A stretch of 64,000 nucleotides of DNA from an uncultured Chlorobiaceae bacterium (GCA_903866255.1 CAIPMW010000058.1:30226-94225); one strand, 5' to 3'. Positions 19,737 to 29,781 are shown, counted from the first letter of the stretch. The notes: a model not told the origin generated them from the sequence alone. Made by a program: numbers and translations.

Positions 19737-21106
19737 TGTTTAAACTGCCGCCCACGCTCCTCAAAATTATCGAACATGTCAAAACTTGCACATCCGGGCG
19801 AAAAAAGTACGCTCTGACCTGGCAGAGCTGCCTCACTGGCCAGTAGAACCGCCTCTTCAAGTGAGCCTGCTGCCTTTAGAGGAACAATACCATCAAAAGC
19901 GGCAATTATCTTTTCCCGAGACTCTCCAATCGCAATCAGCAGGGAAATTTTCTCTCTGACCAGTTCAGCGATGGTCGCATAATCGTTTCCTTTGTCCCGA
20001 CCTCCTGCAATCAGAACTGCTGTGGAGGGAAGCGACTGAAGTGCCTGACGCATTGCGTTAAGGTTTGTGGCTTTTGAATCGTTAACCCAGTCAACCCCGT
20101 TGATACTCCTGACAAACTCCTGGCGATGCTCAACCCCCTGAAACGACCTCAGGGCGGCAAGGAGTGGCTCACCACCGATACCCAGCGCCCAGGCCACTCC
20201 AACAGCGGCCAGCACGTTAGAGATATTATGCCGACCACGAAAACTTTTTTTGAGAAACTCTGCAGTTTCCATAATCCGCTCAACACCATTGGAAGTACGC
20301 ACAACTATGCTCTCTCCATCAAGCAAAACAGTACGACAATCAATCTCTCCCTTGCCAACCGACTCCATTCCGAAAGAAGAGATCCTGAAGGGGAATTGAG
20401 CATGAACGGCAGTAAAATGAGCATGCAAAAGCGGATCATCCGCATTATACACCAGCGTATCCTCTGGCCGCTGGTTCGCGCATATCCTGAACTTTGCTGC
20501 CGCATAAGCCTGAATATCACCGCTATAGCGGTCGAGATGATCTGGCGTAATATTGGTGATAACCGAAACATCAGGGCGAAAAGCAGGGGAGCGCTCGAGC
20601 TGGTAACTGCTCAGCTCCACCACAGCAACATCGCCAACGGACATCTCCCTGACCATCGAAGCGAAGGGCACCCCTATATTACCGACAATGAACGAGTGAT
20701 ACCCATTGCGGCGACCATCCTCTTCGCAGATGCGATGAACTATCGTGGACGTTGTGGTCTTTCCATCCGTACCGGTAATGCCGACAATACGCGCCTGGCA
20801 AAACAGGCTCGCTATCTCTATCTCGCTGTATAGCGGGATGCCTCGTGCCTGCATCGACTGTACAACTGGCGCAGAGGGTGGAATCCCAGGACTGATAACG
20901 CAAAAATCCGCTTCATACATCCGCCCTGAGTGCCTCTCCTCTTCATAAGGAATCCGCATCTCGCGCAAACGCAGCAGCCCTTCCGCACCAATAGCGCCCA
21001 ATTCGCTGACAAACACCTTCGCACCCTCACGCACAAGCAACTCTGCCGCAGCAACACCACTCTTTCCCGCGCCAATGACTGATACCTTTTTACCCTTTAT
21101 ATGCAT
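19709..21106 (-). CDS. murD: UDP-N-acetylmuramoyl-L-alanine--D-glutamate ligase
   Basis: Adds D-Glu to UDP-MurNAc-L-Ala. The 465-residue protein has SVIGAGKSGVAAAELL at the N-terminus, the P-loop GITGTDGKTTTSTIV, ELSSYQLERSPAFRPDVSV with NITPDHLDRY, and WVNDSKATN in the C-terminal domain. These are family landmarks of MurD. Placed between mraY (five-base gap) and ftsW. Confidence 0.97.
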   Translation of the reverse strand: MHIKGKKVSVIGAGKSGVAAAELLVREGAKVFVSELGAIGAEGLLRLREMRIPYEEERHSGRMYEADFCVISPGIPPSAPVVQSMQARGIPLYSEIEIASLFCQARIVGITGTDGKTTTSTIVHRICEEDGRRNGYHSFIVGNIGVPFASMVREMSVGDVAVVELSSYQLERSPAFRPDVSVITNITPDHLDRYSGDIQAYAAAKFRICANQRPEDTLVYNADDPLLHAHFTAVHAQFPFRISSFGMESVGKGEIDCRTVLLDGESIVVRTSNGVERIMETAEFLKKSFRGRHNISNVLAAVGVAWALGIGGEPLLAALRSFQGVEHRQEFVRSINGVDWVNDSKATNLNAMRQALQSLPSTAVLIAGGRDKGNDYATIAELVREKISLLIAIGESREKIIAAFDGIVPLKAAGSLEEAVLLASEAALPGQSVLFSPGCASFDMFDNFEERGRQFKQCVHRLPLC

Positions 21107-21111
21107 AATCG

Positions 21112-22218
21112 TTATCTGAGTTTTAAGGTCATGAGGCTTGCAAGAAAAAAGAGGATAGTCAAAATCCAGAACCTTATCACGATCTTCTGTTCAGCCCACC
21201 CTTTCAACTGAAAATGGTGATGAAGGGGCGCCATCAAAAAGATGCGCTTCCCCTCTCCGGTCATCATTCTCGTGTACTTGAAGTAGAGTACCTGCAATGA
21301 GACCGAAAGCGTTTCGATAAAAAATATCCCGGCCATCAACGGCAGAAGAAGCTCCTGCTTGATAAGAAGAGCAATCACACCAATAGCGCTGCCAAGAGCC
21401 AGTGAGCCGGTATCGCCCATAATTATCTCCGCAGGGCTGGTGTTGAACCACAAAAATCCGACGCAGGACATGACAATGGCCATACTGACCACCGCCACCT
21501 CACCGCCGCCAGGAATAAAGGGAATATTGAGGTAGACCGCATAGACCGCATTGCCGGCAAGATAGGAAAAACCGGCAAGACCTATGAACACAATAGCCGA
21601 ACTTCCGGCCGCAAGCCCATCAAGACCGTCGGCCAGATTGACAGCATTCGATACCGCAGTAATAATAAAAATGACAATCGGAATGTAAAAAATACCGTAA
21701 TCAATAGTCAGGTGCTTGAAAAACGGCACCGTAGTGGTGGACAGCAACACCGAAAATGCGGGATCAAACCAGGTATAGAGGCCTATCACAAGACCAAGTG
21801 ATACCTGCCCGATAAGCTTGTAACGAGCTGACAAGCCCCCCTTGATCTTCAGCACCACCTTCCTGTAGTCATCAATAAAGCCAATAATGCCCATCCAGAG
21901 CACAGCAAGCATGATAAGCCAGACATGAGGATCCGTAAATTTTGACCAGAGCAGCACCGAGGTCTCGATGGAAAAGATAATAAGGACACCGCCCATGGTG
22001 GGTAACTGCTTTTTCTTTTTATGCTCCGGGGGGGCCTCCTCCTTGATAGGTTCAATAAATCGGGATTTCAGAAATCTGATAAATGCAGGACCGGCAATGA
22101 TGGTAATCAGCAGTGCCGTTATAGCAGCAGCGCTTGCCCTGAAGGTAAGATATTCGATAACATGAAGAGCCGGAGGATCAAATGTATCATTTATGTATTT
22201 TAACAGATAGTAGAGCAT
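21112..22218 (-). CDS. mraY: Phospho-N-acetylmuramoyl-pentapeptide-transferase
   Basis: Makes lipid I by attaching phospho-MurNAc-pentapeptide to undecaprenyl phosphate. The 368-residue polytopic protein shows [21 protein letters not shown] (the DD pair), [15 protein letters not shown] and [12 protein letters not shown], the HHH loop that completes the active site. About ten membrane helices. Three-base spacing to murF. Confidence 0.97.
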   Translation of the reverse strand: MLYYLLKYINDTFDPPALHVIEYLTFRASAAAITALLITIIAGPAFIRFLKSRFIEPIKEEAPPEHKKKKQLPTMGGVLIIFSIETSVLLWSKFTDPHVWLIMLAVLWMGIIGFIDDYRKVVLKIKGGLSARYKLIGQVSLGLVIGLYTWFDPAFSVLLSTTTVPFFKHLTIDYGIFYIPIVIFIITAVSNAVNLADGLDGLAAGSSAIVFIGLAGFSYLAGNAVYAVYLNIPFIPGGGEVAVVSMAIVMSCVGFLWFNTSPAEIIMGDTGSLALGSAIGVIALLIKQELLLPLMAGIFFIETLSVSLQVLYFKYTRMMTGEGKRIFLMAPLHHHFQLKGWAEQKIVIRFWILTILFFLASLMTLKLR

Positions 22219-22221
22219 ATT

Positions 22222-23655
22222 TTATTTTTGCCTGGTTATGATTTTTTCTTTGACAAGCGCCTCGACAACACGCTCGAGTTTCATTCCCCTTGATCCCTTG
22301 AACAACACCGCATCCCCATCATGCAACTCGCCCAGCAGGGCATTGAGAAGCGCTTCATGGCTCCCGAAATGGCCTCGGCAAGAGTCGGGGTTCTCCCGAC
22401 ATATCAGTCGCGCCTTGTCGCCAAAAGTAAAGAGTTTATCAACTGCCCGATCATGAAGATAACGGCCAATAATCTCATGCTCAACATCGCATGCTGCGCC
22501 AAGCTCAAGCATATCTGCAAGCACAGCCACTCTGCGACCTGCGCATGGCATATCACACAGGGCATCAATTGCCAGACGCATGGAATCTGAATTGGCGTTA
22601 TAGGTGTCATTAAGAATCTTCAGTCCAGCCACATCCATCACCTCAAGCCGCTTCCAGCCAGGGGCAGGAACAAGTGCTTCGAGCCCCTCACGAACCTGAC
22701 TCAACGAAAGGCCAAAATGAAGCCCGACAGAGGATGCTGCAACAGCATTGACAGCATTATGCTTACCCGTAAAATTCAGGGTAACCTGTTCCACTCCGTC
22801 TGGTGCCGTTAAAAGAAAAGTGAGACGACCATCCCGCTCCACTGAAATCATGCCCGCCCAACAGTGCAGGCCCGGATGTGCCGATGTGCCATAACAGAGA
22901 CTCCCCGGGAGAGTCGACGCTGAAGCCTTAAGACGAGTATCATCAACATTGACAAAAGCAGTGCCGCCATGGTCACGCATATAGTCAAAAAGCTCTGTTT
23001 CGGCAGCGGCTACACCATCAAGATCATGAAGAAACTCAAGGTGCTCGTGACCGATATTGGTCAGGAGAGCATGGGTCGGTCTGACGATACCAGTCAAAAA
23101 GCCCATCTCGTCTGGATGATTAATCCCCACCTCAACAACCGCCACCTCTGTATCTCGCCTCATCTGCAACAAAGTCAAAGGAACCCCAAGATGGTTGTTA
23201 CGATTGCCCTGGCTCATCGTCACCCTGAATTTGGTTCCAAGAACCGACGCAACCATCTCTTTGGTTGTCGTCTTGCCATTACTTCCGCCAATAGCTATGA
23301 CAGGAATAGAAAAGGTATTCCGATAGAGTACTGACAGGCGCTGTAACCCCCCGACAGGATCCGTAACCACAATAAACCCTTTACCAGCAGGCGGCTGAGG
23401 TGAGGCCTCTGCCTCATACCATGCACGGCTGACCATAGCCCAGCTCCCTCCCGCCTCCATGACAGTTCCAATATAGCTGTGCCCATCTGTCCGCTCTCCA
23501 CTCAAGGCTACGAATATACCTCCATCAGTGATCTCCCTTGAATCAATAACCACTTTTGGCTCAGTCATCTCAAGAGGAGGCTCTTCACACCTGGGGAGAA
23601 CAACCTCTCCGACCTGACGAAAATCATTGATCGTCAATACTCCTGTTATCGGCAT
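22222..23655 (-). CDS. murF: UDP-N-acetylmuramoyl-tripeptide--D-alanyl-D-alanine ligase
   Basis: Adds D-Ala-D-Ala to the tripeptide precursor. Recognised by VIDSREITDGGIFVALSG at the N-terminus, P-loop GGSNGKTTTKEMV, VGINHPDEMGFL, NIGHEHLEFL, and LNDTYNANSDSMR in the C-terminal domain. 477 residues. The start overlaps murE by ten bases. No ddl gene for making its dipeptide substrate is seen in the window. Confidence 0.96.
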   Translation of the reverse strand: MPITGVLTINDFRQVGEVVLPRCEEPPLEMTEPKVVIDSREITDGGIFVALSGERTDGHSYIGTVMEAGGSWAMVSRAWYEAEASPQPPAGKGFIVVTDPVGGLQRLSVLYRNTFSIPVIAIGGSNGKTTTKEMVASVLGTKFRVTMSQGNRNNHLGVPLTLLQMRRDTEVAVVEVGINHPDEMGFLTGIVRPTHALLTNIGHEHLEFLHDLDGVAAAETELFDYMRDHGGTAFVNVDDTRLKASASTLPGSLCYGTSAHPGLHCWAGMISVERDGRLTFLLTAPDGVEQVTLNFTGKHNAVNAVAASSVGLHFGLSLSQVREGLEALVPAPGWKRLEVMDVAGLKILNDTYNANSDSMRLAIDALCDMPCAGRRVAVLADMLELGAACDVEHEIIGRYLHDRAVDKLFTFGDKARLICRENPDSCRGHFGSHEALLNALLGELHDGDAVLFKGSRGMKLERVVEALVKEKIITRQK

Positions 23656-25211
23656 ACGCTCTCCTTCGCCGAATAACCGGCACCGTTTTGCCGCATATTC
23701 CTTATGAGATGCTCCTGATCCGAAAACGGGTATTTCTCTCCAGCAATCTCCTGATACCGTTCGTGCCCTTTGCCTGCAACAAGAAGAACATCCCCCGCCC
23801 TGAGCATGCCGACCGCCCGGGTGATGGCTTCAGCACGGTCACAGATCCGCAGATAATGGTCTCCCGTAATCCCACGCTCAATTTCATCAAGAATTATCTC
23901 CGGATCCTCATCCCGAGGGTTATCGGAGGTCAGAATAATCTCATCGGCTCCTTCAGAAGCGATACGCCCCATGTCAGGGCGCTTGGCACGATCTCTGTTT
24001 CCACCACACCCGAAAACCAGAACCAGACGGGAATCCGGCGGTTTGAGTTGACGAATGATTTCAAGCACTTTAAAGAGCGCATCAGGGGTATGAGCGTAAT
24101 CAACAAAAACCGAGTAGCCCTGGCTATCGCCACTCACTCTTTCCATACGGCCATCAACGGCAGAAATGGCCGAAAGAGACTGGCAGATCTCTTCGGGAGA
24201 GAGCGCCATACCAGCGCCAATGGCTGCAGCCTCGAGCACATTCATAACATTGAAAGAGCCCGGCAGCCCAACCTCCATCGTTATAACCCTCTCTGGAAAA
24301 TGGATGGCAACCGTACTTGAGTCAAGAGTACTTTGAAGAATATCTGCCGCAAAATGGTATCGGCACCGCACCTGCTCAGAAAATCTGCTCTGCAAGGTAC
24401 AGCAGTAGATTTTTTCTGACGCTAACCGTGAAGCCATCTGCATTGCAAAGGAATCGTCACTGTTGAAAACGGCAAACCCTTCTGGAGTGAGCTGGTCAAA
24501 CAACTGCTGTTTGGCTAAAGCGTACTCATCCATCGTTGCATGAAAATCAAGATGCTCTCTGGTCAGATTGGTAAAAAGCGCCGCGTGGAACCGGATTCCA
24601 TACACTCTCTGCAATACAAGCGCATGGGATGAAACCTCCATCACGGCAGCCCTGCACCCGGCTTCCACCATAAGGGCGAAGAGGGCATGCAGCTCATGGG
24701 CTTCCGGAGTTGTACGCTCAAGCGGAATATCACACTCCCCAATCCGGCATAGATTGGTGCCAATATATCCTGCAGGAATACCGCTGGCGTTGAGCATTGC
24801 CGTAATCAGCCTGGCTGTTGTGGTTTTCCCGTTGGTACCAGTCACTCCAATAATCATTAATTGATCACCAGCCTCCCCATAAAAGAGCCGAGCCACCCTG
24901 GCAAGAGCCCTGCGTGCATCGACAACCTGGATATAGAGGCAGGAGGATGCAATATCAGACGGAAACTCCTCGCAGATAACCACCGCAGCACCTCCCTCCA
25001 CCGCACTTTGGATAAAACGATGGCCATCAGTACAGTAGCCTCGCACAGCCACAAAAAGAGAGCCCGGCTGAACTTCTCGCGAGTCAATCGTCACATGCTG
25101 CACAACAGTACCCGGCACGACCTCTCCGGCATGTCCAAGAGAGGTAACGGTATTGAGCAGCACATCAAGATGCAGCGCCTGCCGCCTGGCGCATTTTATC
25201 GAAAGAGTCAT
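23646..25211 (-). CDS. murE: UDP-MurNAc-L-Ala-D-Glu--meso-diaminopimelate ligase
   Basis: Adds the third stem residue. The N-terminal domain has VTIDSREVQPGSLFVAV, the P-loop is GVTGTNGKTTTARLI, then LTREHLDFHATMDEY and DYAHTPDALFKVLE. The sequence TSDNPRDEDP contains DNPR, the motif that marks ligases specific for meso-diaminopimelate rather than lysine, so the wall is predicted to be A1-gamma type. 521 residues. Overlaps ftsI by four bases. Confidence 0.97.
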   Translation of the reverse strand: MTLSIKCARRQALHLDVLLNTVTSLGHAGEVVPGTVVQHVTIDSREVQPGSLFVAVRGYCTDGHRFIQSAVEGGAAVVICEEFPSDIASSCLYIQVVDARRALARVARLFYGEAGDQLMIIGVTGTNGKTTTARLITAMLNASGIPAGYIGTNLCRIGECDIPLERTTPEAHELHALFALMVEAGCRAAVMEVSSHALVLQRVYGIRFHAALFTNLTREHLDFHATMDEYALAKQQLFDQLTPEGFAVFNSDDSFAMQMASRLASEKIYCCTLQSRFSEQVRCRYHFAADILQSTLDSSTVAIHFPERVITMEVGLPGSFNVMNVLEAAAIGAGMALSPEEICQSLSAISAVDGRMERVSGDSQGYSVFVDYAHTPDALFKVLEIIRQLKPPDSRLVLVFGCGGNRDRAKRPDMGRIASEGADEIILTSDNPRDEDPEIILDEIERGITGDHYLRICDRAEAITRAVGMLRAGDVLLVAGKGHERYQEIAGEKYPFSDQEHLIRNMRQNGAGYSAKESVCR

Positions 25212-27229
25212 GATGAGGTTTTATTCATCTTTCCAGAAGCAAGCTGAACCTTGATTGTTCTCTCCTTTTGAACCAAACTTCCGGGAGTGACGTTCTGGCG
25301 AACAACAAACCCGTCAAAATTACCCGAATAATCCATCTCCAGCTTAAGCCATTTCAGCAATCGCTGCGCGTCCCTCCCTGAAAGGCCCTTGAGTTCAGGA
25401 ACAGCTACCGTAGCAACAGCATCAAGTGTTGCCTGTTCCGGTGATGGAACAGAAAGATTTTTCTGCATCTCTTCCGAGCAGGCGATCATTCTTTTGGCAA
25501 TACCTGCAAAAACGGGTACGGCAACGGCAGCGGCATAATAGGCGGTTCTCGGTCTTTCCACATTCACAATAATAGCATAGCGTGGAGCTTCAACCGGAAA
25601 ATAACCAACAAATGAGGAGACATAGACCCGATTGGCATAAGAGCCGCCTGCCGCACGTTGAGCAGTTCCCGTTTTTCCGGCTACACTGATTCCGGGTAAC
25701 GCAGCATTTTTCGCAGTACCGCTGTCAACGACAGCTTTGAAGTACTCTTTGCCAAGATATCGCGCTGTGGCCACGGAAACCACCCGACGTATTTTCATTG
25801 GCACATTCTCCCGGACAATCCGGCCATCAGCAGCAACAATCTTTTTTATAATATAAGGACGCATCAACTCGCCATCATTGGCAATAGCCGCATAAGAGAG
25901 CAGGGTTTGCAGGGGAGTTACCATCACCTGATAGCCATAACCCATCCAGGGAAGAGTGGTTTTATCCCAATGTGCAAGAGAGCGCACCCTGCCCGGCGAT
26001 TCACCGATAAGACCAATACCAGTTCTTTTCCCGAAGCCAAAATTTCTTGTATAGGCATTAAAGTTGTCTCTGCCAACCGCCATGGCAGTCTTTGCCGCAA
26101 CAATATTGCTTGAGTACATGATTGCCTCCCGAAACGTTATGGTACCATAAGCCTCATGATCCTTTATTTTAAGGGTATAGAGAGGCAAAACACCATTATT
26201 GGCGAATACCATATCTTCAGCTTTCCTTTTGAGTACATCCGTTGCTGCTGCGGCCATGATCAGCTTGAAGGTCGAGCCTGGTTCGTAGCTGTCTGTCACG
26301 GCCCGATTACGCGCCAGTTCGGGTTTCCACGTCTCCCTGCGATTAAGATCAAATGATGGATTGTTGGCCATGGCAAGAATCTCTCCGGTACGGACATCCA
26401 TAACAATGCTGGAAGCGGCTTCGGCCTGAAACTTCTCCACCGACAGCGAAAGTTCGTCTTCGACAATACTTTGAATATCACCATCAATGGTCAATTGTAC
26501 GGTATTGCCATCTACAGCATCCTGCTGCTCGACATCAGGCGCCGGATAACGAACTCCTGTGGCATTGCGCTGAAAAACTCTTGTCCCGTCAAGTCCTTTC
26601 AACTCTTTATTCAACTGAAGCTCCAAGCCGCTGCTCCCCTCATTTTTGCTGTCGGTCGAACCAATCAACTGGGCAGCAACATTCAGATAATACCTCTGTT
26701 GCTCCTTGTCAAACCAGACGCCATGTATCTTTTCCTGCATAAGAGGCAAGGCTTTTGCAACGGCAATCTTCCTTCCAAGCACTGCCATACCTTTGGGGCG
26801 TCTCAACTCCTGGAGATACTCCAGGCGATTACCTCCCAGTCGCCTGGCAAAAACAGAAGCAATCGCCACACTATTGTCAAAGGTTTTCTGTTTTTTTGTA
26901 ACCTTGTCAATAATCGGCCTCTCTTTTTCATCAAACAACGGAGTATTCCTGACTTTAACGGGATCAGCATAAAATGAAATGGATTCGATGCTCTCTGCCA
27001 GCATACGTGAATTGCGGTCAAGAATCACACCCCGCTGGGCAACCTCCGTCACAACCCTTTCATACTGTTTTACCGCTTTCTCCTTGTATTTTTTGACGTT
27101 GACCACCTGGATGTTCAATAACATGCCAATGATGGCAGCGATAAACATCGAAAAACCGAAAACGACAATACCAAGCCGCCTGCCAAACTCTTTTTCATCA
27201 GGCCTCCTGATGCTCTGTGGATCATTCAT
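25208..27229 (-). CDS. ftsI: Penicillin-binding protein / septal transpeptidase FtsI with PASTA domain
   Basis: A 673-residue class B PBP. One N-terminal membrane helix (residues ~18-40), the PBP dimerisation region starting near GVILDRNSRMLAES, then a transpeptidase domain with catalytic STFK (Ser319), SSN in YSSNIVAAK, and KTGT (Lys519). The C-terminal ~65 residues, from VPELKGLSGRDAQRLLKWL, form one PASTA domain, as in many non-proteobacterial FtsI/SpoVD proteins. It crosslinks septal peptidoglycan made by FtsW. A 41-base gap separates it from the upstream ftsL-like gene. Confidence 0.95.
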   Translation of the reverse strand: MNDPQSIRRPDEKEFGRRLGIVVFGFSMFIAAIIGMLLNIQVVNVKKYKEKAVKQYERVVTEVAQRGVILDRNSRMLAESIESISFYADPVKVRNTPLFDEKERPIIDKVTKKQKTFDNSVAIASVFARRLGGNRLEYLQELRRPKGMAVLGRKIAVAKALPLMQEKIHGVWFDKEQQRYYLNVAAQLIGSTDSKNEGSSGLELQLNKELKGLDGTRVFQRNATGVRYPAPDVEQQDAVDGNTVQLTIDGDIQSIVEDELSLSVEKFQAEAASSIVMDVRTGEILAMANNPSFDLNRRETWKPELARNRAVTDSYEPGSTFKLIMAAAATDVLKRKAEDMVFANNGVLPLYTLKIKDHEAYGTITFREAIMYSSNIVAAKTAMAVGRDNFNAYTRNFGFGKRTGIGLIGESPGRVRSLAHWDKTTLPWMGYGYQVMVTPLQTLLSYAAIANDGELMRPYIIKKIVAADGRIVRENVPMKIRRVVSVATARYLGKEYFKAVVDSGTAKNAALPGISVAGKTGTAQRAAGGSYANRVYVSSFVGYFPVEAPRYAIIVNVERPRTAYYAAAVAVPVFAGIAKRMIACSEEMQKNLSVPSPEQATLDAVATVAVPELKGLSGRDAQRLLKWLKLEMDYSGNFDGFVVRQNVTPGSLVQKERTIKVQLASGKMNKTSS

Positions 27230-27270
27230 ACGTTATCCCGTTCATCGTTTCATTGAGCAGCCGCGTTCAT

Positions 27271-27714
27271 TCAGGGGCGAAGTTCAACGGGAGGAATACC
27301 TGAAGGTTCCAGACCAATTTTTAAGGCATCTTGTGCAATATTATGGATACCGTGCAATTCATGTACTTTCAGCTCCTGCGAGGTAATCACACTGGTGGTC
27401 ATAAGAATCTGCTCACGCAGTTTTTCATTCTGTCTGGCGAGGTTGATGATTGCAAGGGTATTATAGGTTTGAAGCAGAAAAACAAGCGTACCACCAAGCA
27501 GATAAAGAAATGTTTTGAGCTGCAGCAACGCTGCAATATCAAACTTTAATGCGGCCATAACCGGCTCATTCGGCGAATAATCGCCAACACCCTCAGCACC
27601 CTTAACCTCACCAAATCGTGTTGAAGCAGAAGCCCCGGCGGCAACAATTCGCTCTCCACCCTTGATGCTTTTCCTGAAACGTCCCAGGAAATCAATTACT
27701 TTACTCTTATTCAC
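27271..27714 (-). CDS. ftsL: FtsL-like division protein
   Basis: A 147-residue bitopic protein between rsmH and ftsI, the standard ftsL slot. An N-terminal cytoplasmic part of ~70 residues precedes a single membrane helix (LQLKTFLYLLGGTLVFLLQTYNTL), followed by a heptad-like coiled coil (NLARQNEKLREQILMTTSVITS). FtsL sequences are poorly conserved, so the name rests mostly on topology and place. Its start overlaps the rsmH stop by four bases. Confidence 0.75.
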   Translation of the reverse strand: MNKSKVIDFLGRFRKSIKGGERIVAAGASASTRFGEVKGAEGVGDYSPNEPVMAALKFDIAALLQLKTFLYLLGGTLVFLLQTYNTLAIINLARQNEKLREQILMTTSVITSQELKVHELHGIHNIAQDALKIGLEPSGIPPVELRP

Positions 27715-28694
27715 AACAGACTCCGCTGCGGATTTTTTTCAATAACGCGCAATTTCGCACTCCTCGACCTTGAGTTCAACGCTATCTCCTCCGGGGTAGC
27801 AGCCAGAGGCTTTCTCGTTATAAGAGTAATGTCGCCAGTGACCAAAGGCTCCCTGAGGCCGACCCCTTTTGGCCCCCAGTCATTTTTTGCTTTTTCAGCA
27901 AACGCTTTTTTAACTATCCTGTCCTCAAGGGAGTGATAACTGATAACCGCCATACGACCGTGGCCATTGAGACAATTAACGCCACCGTCCATCGCCACGC
28001 TGAGCACATCAAGCTCACCGTTCACCTCAATTCGCAGTGCCTGAAACACTCTTGAAAGGGTTTTGATCACCTTTTCACCACCATGGGCATTCGCACGAAC
28101 AAGCGCAGCAAGCTCTTGTGTTCCACTGACTGAACCATGTGCCTGGCGATAGGCAACAATAGCCCTGGCAATACTCCGGCTTCTTGGCTCTTCACCATAT
28201 CGGTAAAATAGCCTCGCCAGCTCTCTCTCTTCCCAGGTATTGACGATCTCGCCAGCAGTCAAAGTGGTATCACCATCCATCCTCATATCAAGTGCGCCAT
28301 CCCTCAGATAGCTGAAACCCCGTTCTGCAGTATCAATCTGGAATGAGGAAACTCCGAGATCAAGCAAAATACCGACAGCATTCGGCTCCAGACTTTTTTC
28401 GTGGCAAACACGCCTGAAAATGACCTCAATATCCTGAAAATTCCCTTTGACCAGAACAGAACTGGCAGCAAAACCTGAAAGCTTGCCAACAGCATGGCGC
28501 AATGCGTCATCATCCTGATCAATACCAATCAAAAGCGAGCGCTCAAGATAACCTGCCTCGCGCAGCGCCTGAAGCATGGCAAGCGAGTGGCCTCCTCCCC
28601 CCAGAGTTCCATCGATATAAATCCCTGGCCTCCTCACCAGGAAAGCAACAACCTCGGCTACAAGCACCGGATGATGAAATCTCTCCTGCCCCAT
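27711..28694 (-). CDS. rsmH: 16S rRNA (cytosine1402-N4)-methyltransferase RsmH (MraW)
   Basis: Methylates N4 of C1402 in 16S rRNA. The protein begins MGQERFHHPVLVAEVV, as the family does, with the SAM-binding DGTLGGGGHS, LLDLGVSSFQID, and RVFQALRIEVNGEL, SYHSLEDRIVKK. The frame stays open 28 codons upstream, but that would overlap mraZ by 79 bases and adds non-family residues, so the inner ATG, five bases after the mraZ stop, is preferred (327 residues). Confidence 0.95.
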   Translation of the reverse strand: MGQERFHHPVLVAEVVAFLVRRPGIYIDGTLGGGGHSLAMLQALREAGYLERSLLIGIDQDDDALRHAVGKLSGFAASSVLVKGNFQDIEVIFRRVCHEKSLEPNAVGILLDLGVSSFQIDTAERGFSYLRDGALDMRMDGDTTLTAGEIVNTWEERELARLFYRYGEEPRSRSIARAIVAYRQAHGSVSGTQELAALVRANAHGGEKVIKTLSRVFQALRIEVNGELDVLSVAMDGGVNCLNGHGRMAVISYHSLEDRIVKKAFAEKAKNDWGPKGVGLREPLVTGDITLITRKPLAATPEEIALNSRSRSAKLRVIEKNPQRSLL

Positions 28695-28699
28695 AGCCG

Positions 28700-29170
28700 C
28701 TAAAAATACCTGCCCGCAAGCGATGTAAAGCGTCCTGCACTCTCCAGCAAGATTGCAGAGAGTCGTTCCGGCTCCCAAATAATCATCTTTGTATCAGCCC
28801 CGATAATAACAACCTCCCTTGTAATACCTGCATGTTCCAGAAACTCCCTTGACAATGCGACCCTCCCCTGACGATCAAGCTCAACGGTTTCAAGGCTTTC
28901 ATACATCAACGTCTTCAGCAGGCGCTCATCAGGGTTAAAATCGGAAAGAGCAGATATACCCCGCCTGATCCCGTTCCAGATAAACGGCTCATAAAGCTCC
29001 AGGGCACGATCCGGCGTCTTCATGATATAGAGCGCCTCTATACGCTCCACTCCAGACTCGCCATCAGCATCTGAAGCCATCAGACCAAATTTTCGCCGAA
29101 ATTTTACAGGAACCATCAGGCGTCCCTTTTCGTCAATGGAATGCCTCTCTTTTCCTATAAAGCCAGCCAT
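28700..29170 (-). CDS. mraZ: Transcriptional regulator MraZ
   Basis: A 156-residue protein with two SpoVT/AbrB-like repeats: IGKERHSIDEKGRLMVPVKFR at the N-terminus and VELDRQGRVALSREFLEHAGI in the second half; both carry the DxxGR signature. MraZ oligomerises into rings, binds GTGG-containing repeats before the dcw cluster and represses it. First gene of the cluster here, which fits autoregulation. The charged insert between repeats (DADGESGVER) is longer than in E. coli. Confidence 0.95.
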   Translation of the reverse strand: MAGFIGKERHSIDEKGRLMVPVKFRRKFGLMASDADGESGVERIEALYIMKTPDRALELYEPFIWNGIRRGISALSDFNPDERLLKTLMYESLETVELDRQGRVALSREFLEHAGITREVVIIGADTKMIIWEPERLSAILLESAGRFTSLAGRYF

Positions 29171-29403
29171 TACCCCACCCCCTCTTCTGCACCGCTATGC
29201 AGATACCGTCCACTTTCCACCCTTGTATCAACCACGGAATCGAAATAAAAAAGGTGAATGAACTGTTTGCTCCACTTTTTACCATATTTTGCCACTCCAA
29301 AATGTATAAAAAAAGGAGGCACTAAAAAAATAGTTGTCTATTTTTAATAGTCCCGTGTGGTGCATATTTTACCCCTGCAAGTCCTCATGGAAGAGGGCCA
29401 TTC
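29171..29403 (-). promoter_or_regulatory. Upstream region of the dcw cluster with GTGG words (candidate MraZ operator/promoter zone)
   Basis: This 233-base gap divides mraZ (minus) from the chorismate mutase gene (plus), so it must hold divergent promoters. Read on the minus strand it has several GTGG words: AAAGTGGAG, GGAGTGGC, GGGTGGAAAGTGGACGG and GGGGGTGGGG just before mraZ. MraZ sites in other bacteria are GTGG-type repeats, but the spacings here are irregular. I cannot name a -10/-35 pair with confidence. Confidence 0.3.
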
Positions 29404-29766
29404 GTGCAATTTTCTCATCCACTTTTAACCGCTGTCATCATGATGTCTGACAATCCCCTCAATAATGCAGCGCATTGGCAGGAACTGGACGAATGGAGAA
29501 AAAAAATCGACGCCATTGATCAACAGCTCTCTTCCCTTCTCTGCAGGAGACTTGATTGCGCACAGAACATAAGTGCCCTGAAATTAAGGATCGGTGAGGA
29601 GGTGCTCCAGCCTGAACGAGAAAAGGCAGTTCTTGATAATGTCCTGAACCACGCAGACTCACCTCTCAAATCCAAAGCACTTGAAAAAATCTATCGCTGT
29701 ATCATCGAAGAGAGCCGCCTGTTTCAGCATGAGTGGAAAAACAACCAGCAAAGCATACAGAGTTAA
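29404..29766 (+). CDS. Chorismate mutase, AroQ type
   Basis: A 120-residue all-helical protein matching the AroQ fold: LDEWRKKIDAIDQQLSSLLCRRL (helix 1, split here by normal variation), ISALKLRIG with the conserved Lys, QPEREKAVLDNV, and a C-terminal helix with IYRCIIEESR. It converts chorismate to prephenate for Phe/Tyr synthesis. Start is GTG with GAGGG eight bases upstream; an inner ATGATG at codons 13-14 lacks a ribosome site. Followed 15 bases later by mltG. Confidence 0.88.
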   Translation: MQFSHPLLTAVIMMSDNPLNNAAHWQELDEWRKKIDAIDQQLSSLLCRRLDCAQNISALKLRIGEEVLQPEREKAVLDNVLNHADSPLKSKALEKIYRCIIEESRLFQHEWKNNQQSIQS

Positions 29767-29781
29767 AGGGATTATTGCGCA

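Noticed and set aside
20126..20833. 235-codon plus-strand ORF within murD
   Set aside because: Antisense of the conserved MurD frame with no recognisable domain; similar long shadows occur over murC, murG and murE.
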